From contig DCUF01000063.1 of the NCBI GenBank assembly GCA_002328485.1, forward strand, positions 1 to 23,837: 23,837 nucleotides of DNA, read 5' to 3'. This document shows, piece by piece, positions 23,615 to 23,837 of the stretch. The notes under the pieces are model-generated. The model was not told the DNA's origin, did no database searches, and worked only from the letters and a program-made list of their open reading frames with translations. Positions within the stretch are counted from its first letter, which is position 1; every line of letters begins with the position of its first letter. The stretch is from Deltaproteobacteria bacterium UBA2221. Lineage in GTDB: Bacteria > Desulfobacterota > Syntrophorhabdia > Syntrophorhabdales > WCHB1-27. Position numbers and translations under genes: made by a program.

Positions 23615-23649
23615 ATAAAGAAAGTAGCAACGTACCAGGAGCGCGGGGT

Positions 23650-23837
23650 TTGATCACCTTTGCCTAAGAGGTACTTTGGCTATGGTTGCCCCTGACCATC
23701 GCCTATGGAGGGCTGCAACTGCTCCGGAAAGGAAAGGTCCTTCGCGCCCCCCTTGTGCACCGTAGCCAGGGACGAATCGAGTGGGAGGTTGGGATCCCAC
23801 CCGGTGACCCTTGCAGGGTAAACGCATTTGAAAATCA
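23650..23837 (+). CDS. Possible gene running off the right edge, with an in-frame stop near its start
   Basis: After the lipid operon, an AGGAG at about 23638 precedes a TTG at 23650 that reads five codons (L-I-T-F-A) to a TAA at 23665-23667. The same frame is then open for 56 codons to the window end, beginning EVLWLWLPLTIAYGG (a hydrophobic N-terminus) and continuing with KGKVLRAPLVHRSQGR. The composition is protein-like but no clear ATG/GTG start with a ribosome site exists after the stop. It may be a broken gene, a sequence error, or a chance frame. I do not recognise a family. Confidence 0.3.

Noticed and set aside
23640..23837. Cobalamin riboswitch, RNase P or SRP RNA at the right edge (GCTGCAACTG and GGAAAGGAAAGG words)
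   Set aside because: Only short words match; the ordered conserved boxes and pairing of those RNAs are not present, and the stretch has an open reading frame.

Overview
The window looks like a chromosomal segment from an anaerobic Gram-negative bacterium, most likely of the deltaproteobacterial / Desulfobacterota type (for example a Syntrophorhabdus- or Syntrophobacter-like lineage). This is judged from the style of the proteins and from the outer-membrane machinery (TonB-dependent receptor, TonB, Mla lipid transport). No rRNA or marker gene is present, so the taxonomic call is an inference.

Layout. (1) Positions 1-7796, minus strand: one apparent operon reading TonB-dependent receptor -> two tandem paralogous exported fusion proteins (two sulfite-oxidase-type molybdopterin-like domains flanking a CGECH haem-type motif, then a tetrapyrrole (precorrin) methylase domain) -> APC-family permease -> TonB -> start of an ExbB-like gene that leaves the window. 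(2) 7983-11793, minus strand: a FecBCD/MolABC-type ABC importer (binding protein, permease, ATPase) followed by a membrane-anchored or exported zinc deaminase of the TadA/guanine-deaminase fold. (3) 11969-15684, plus strand and divergent from (2): a second importer of the same type (ATPase, permease, class I methyltransferase, binding protein), whose binding-protein gene is interrupted by an in-frame TGA. (4) 15734-16250: a stand-alone 71-residue protein with a good promoter, a hairpin-rich leader, a hairpin-rich 3' region and a strong terminator. (5) 16277-17407, minus: a MOT1-family molybdate transporter. (6) 17490-18350, minus: the wreck of a third importer. (7) 18599-19429, minus: a molybdenum storage protein (MosA/MosB-type) with its own promoter and a roughly 200-base structured leader. 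(8) 19915-23614, plus: a Mla/Pqi-type phospholipid transport operon (STAS-MlaE fusion, MlaF, MlaD/MCE, PqiC-type lipoprotein). (9) A possible damaged or uncertain gene runs off the right edge.

How it fits together. MOT1 and the Mo-storage protein are the two genes with direct molybdenum assignments. They make molybdate, tungstate or a Mo/W complex the best guess for the substrate of the TonB-dependent receptor and the FecBCD-type importers. The receptor with its dedicated TonB/ExbB would bring a complex across the outer membrane, the ABC systems would carry it across the inner membrane, and the storage protein would hold the metal. What this scheme does not explain is the exported chemistry in the same operons: two signal-peptide-bearing tetrapyrrole-methylase fusions, an exported deaminase and a small-molecule methyltransferase. 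That suggests the imported species is an organic metal complex that is modified on the way in (a metallophore, a pterin cofactor or a tetrapyrrole). This is the part most likely to be an undescribed system. A corrinoid or haem-like substrate remains a serious alternative.
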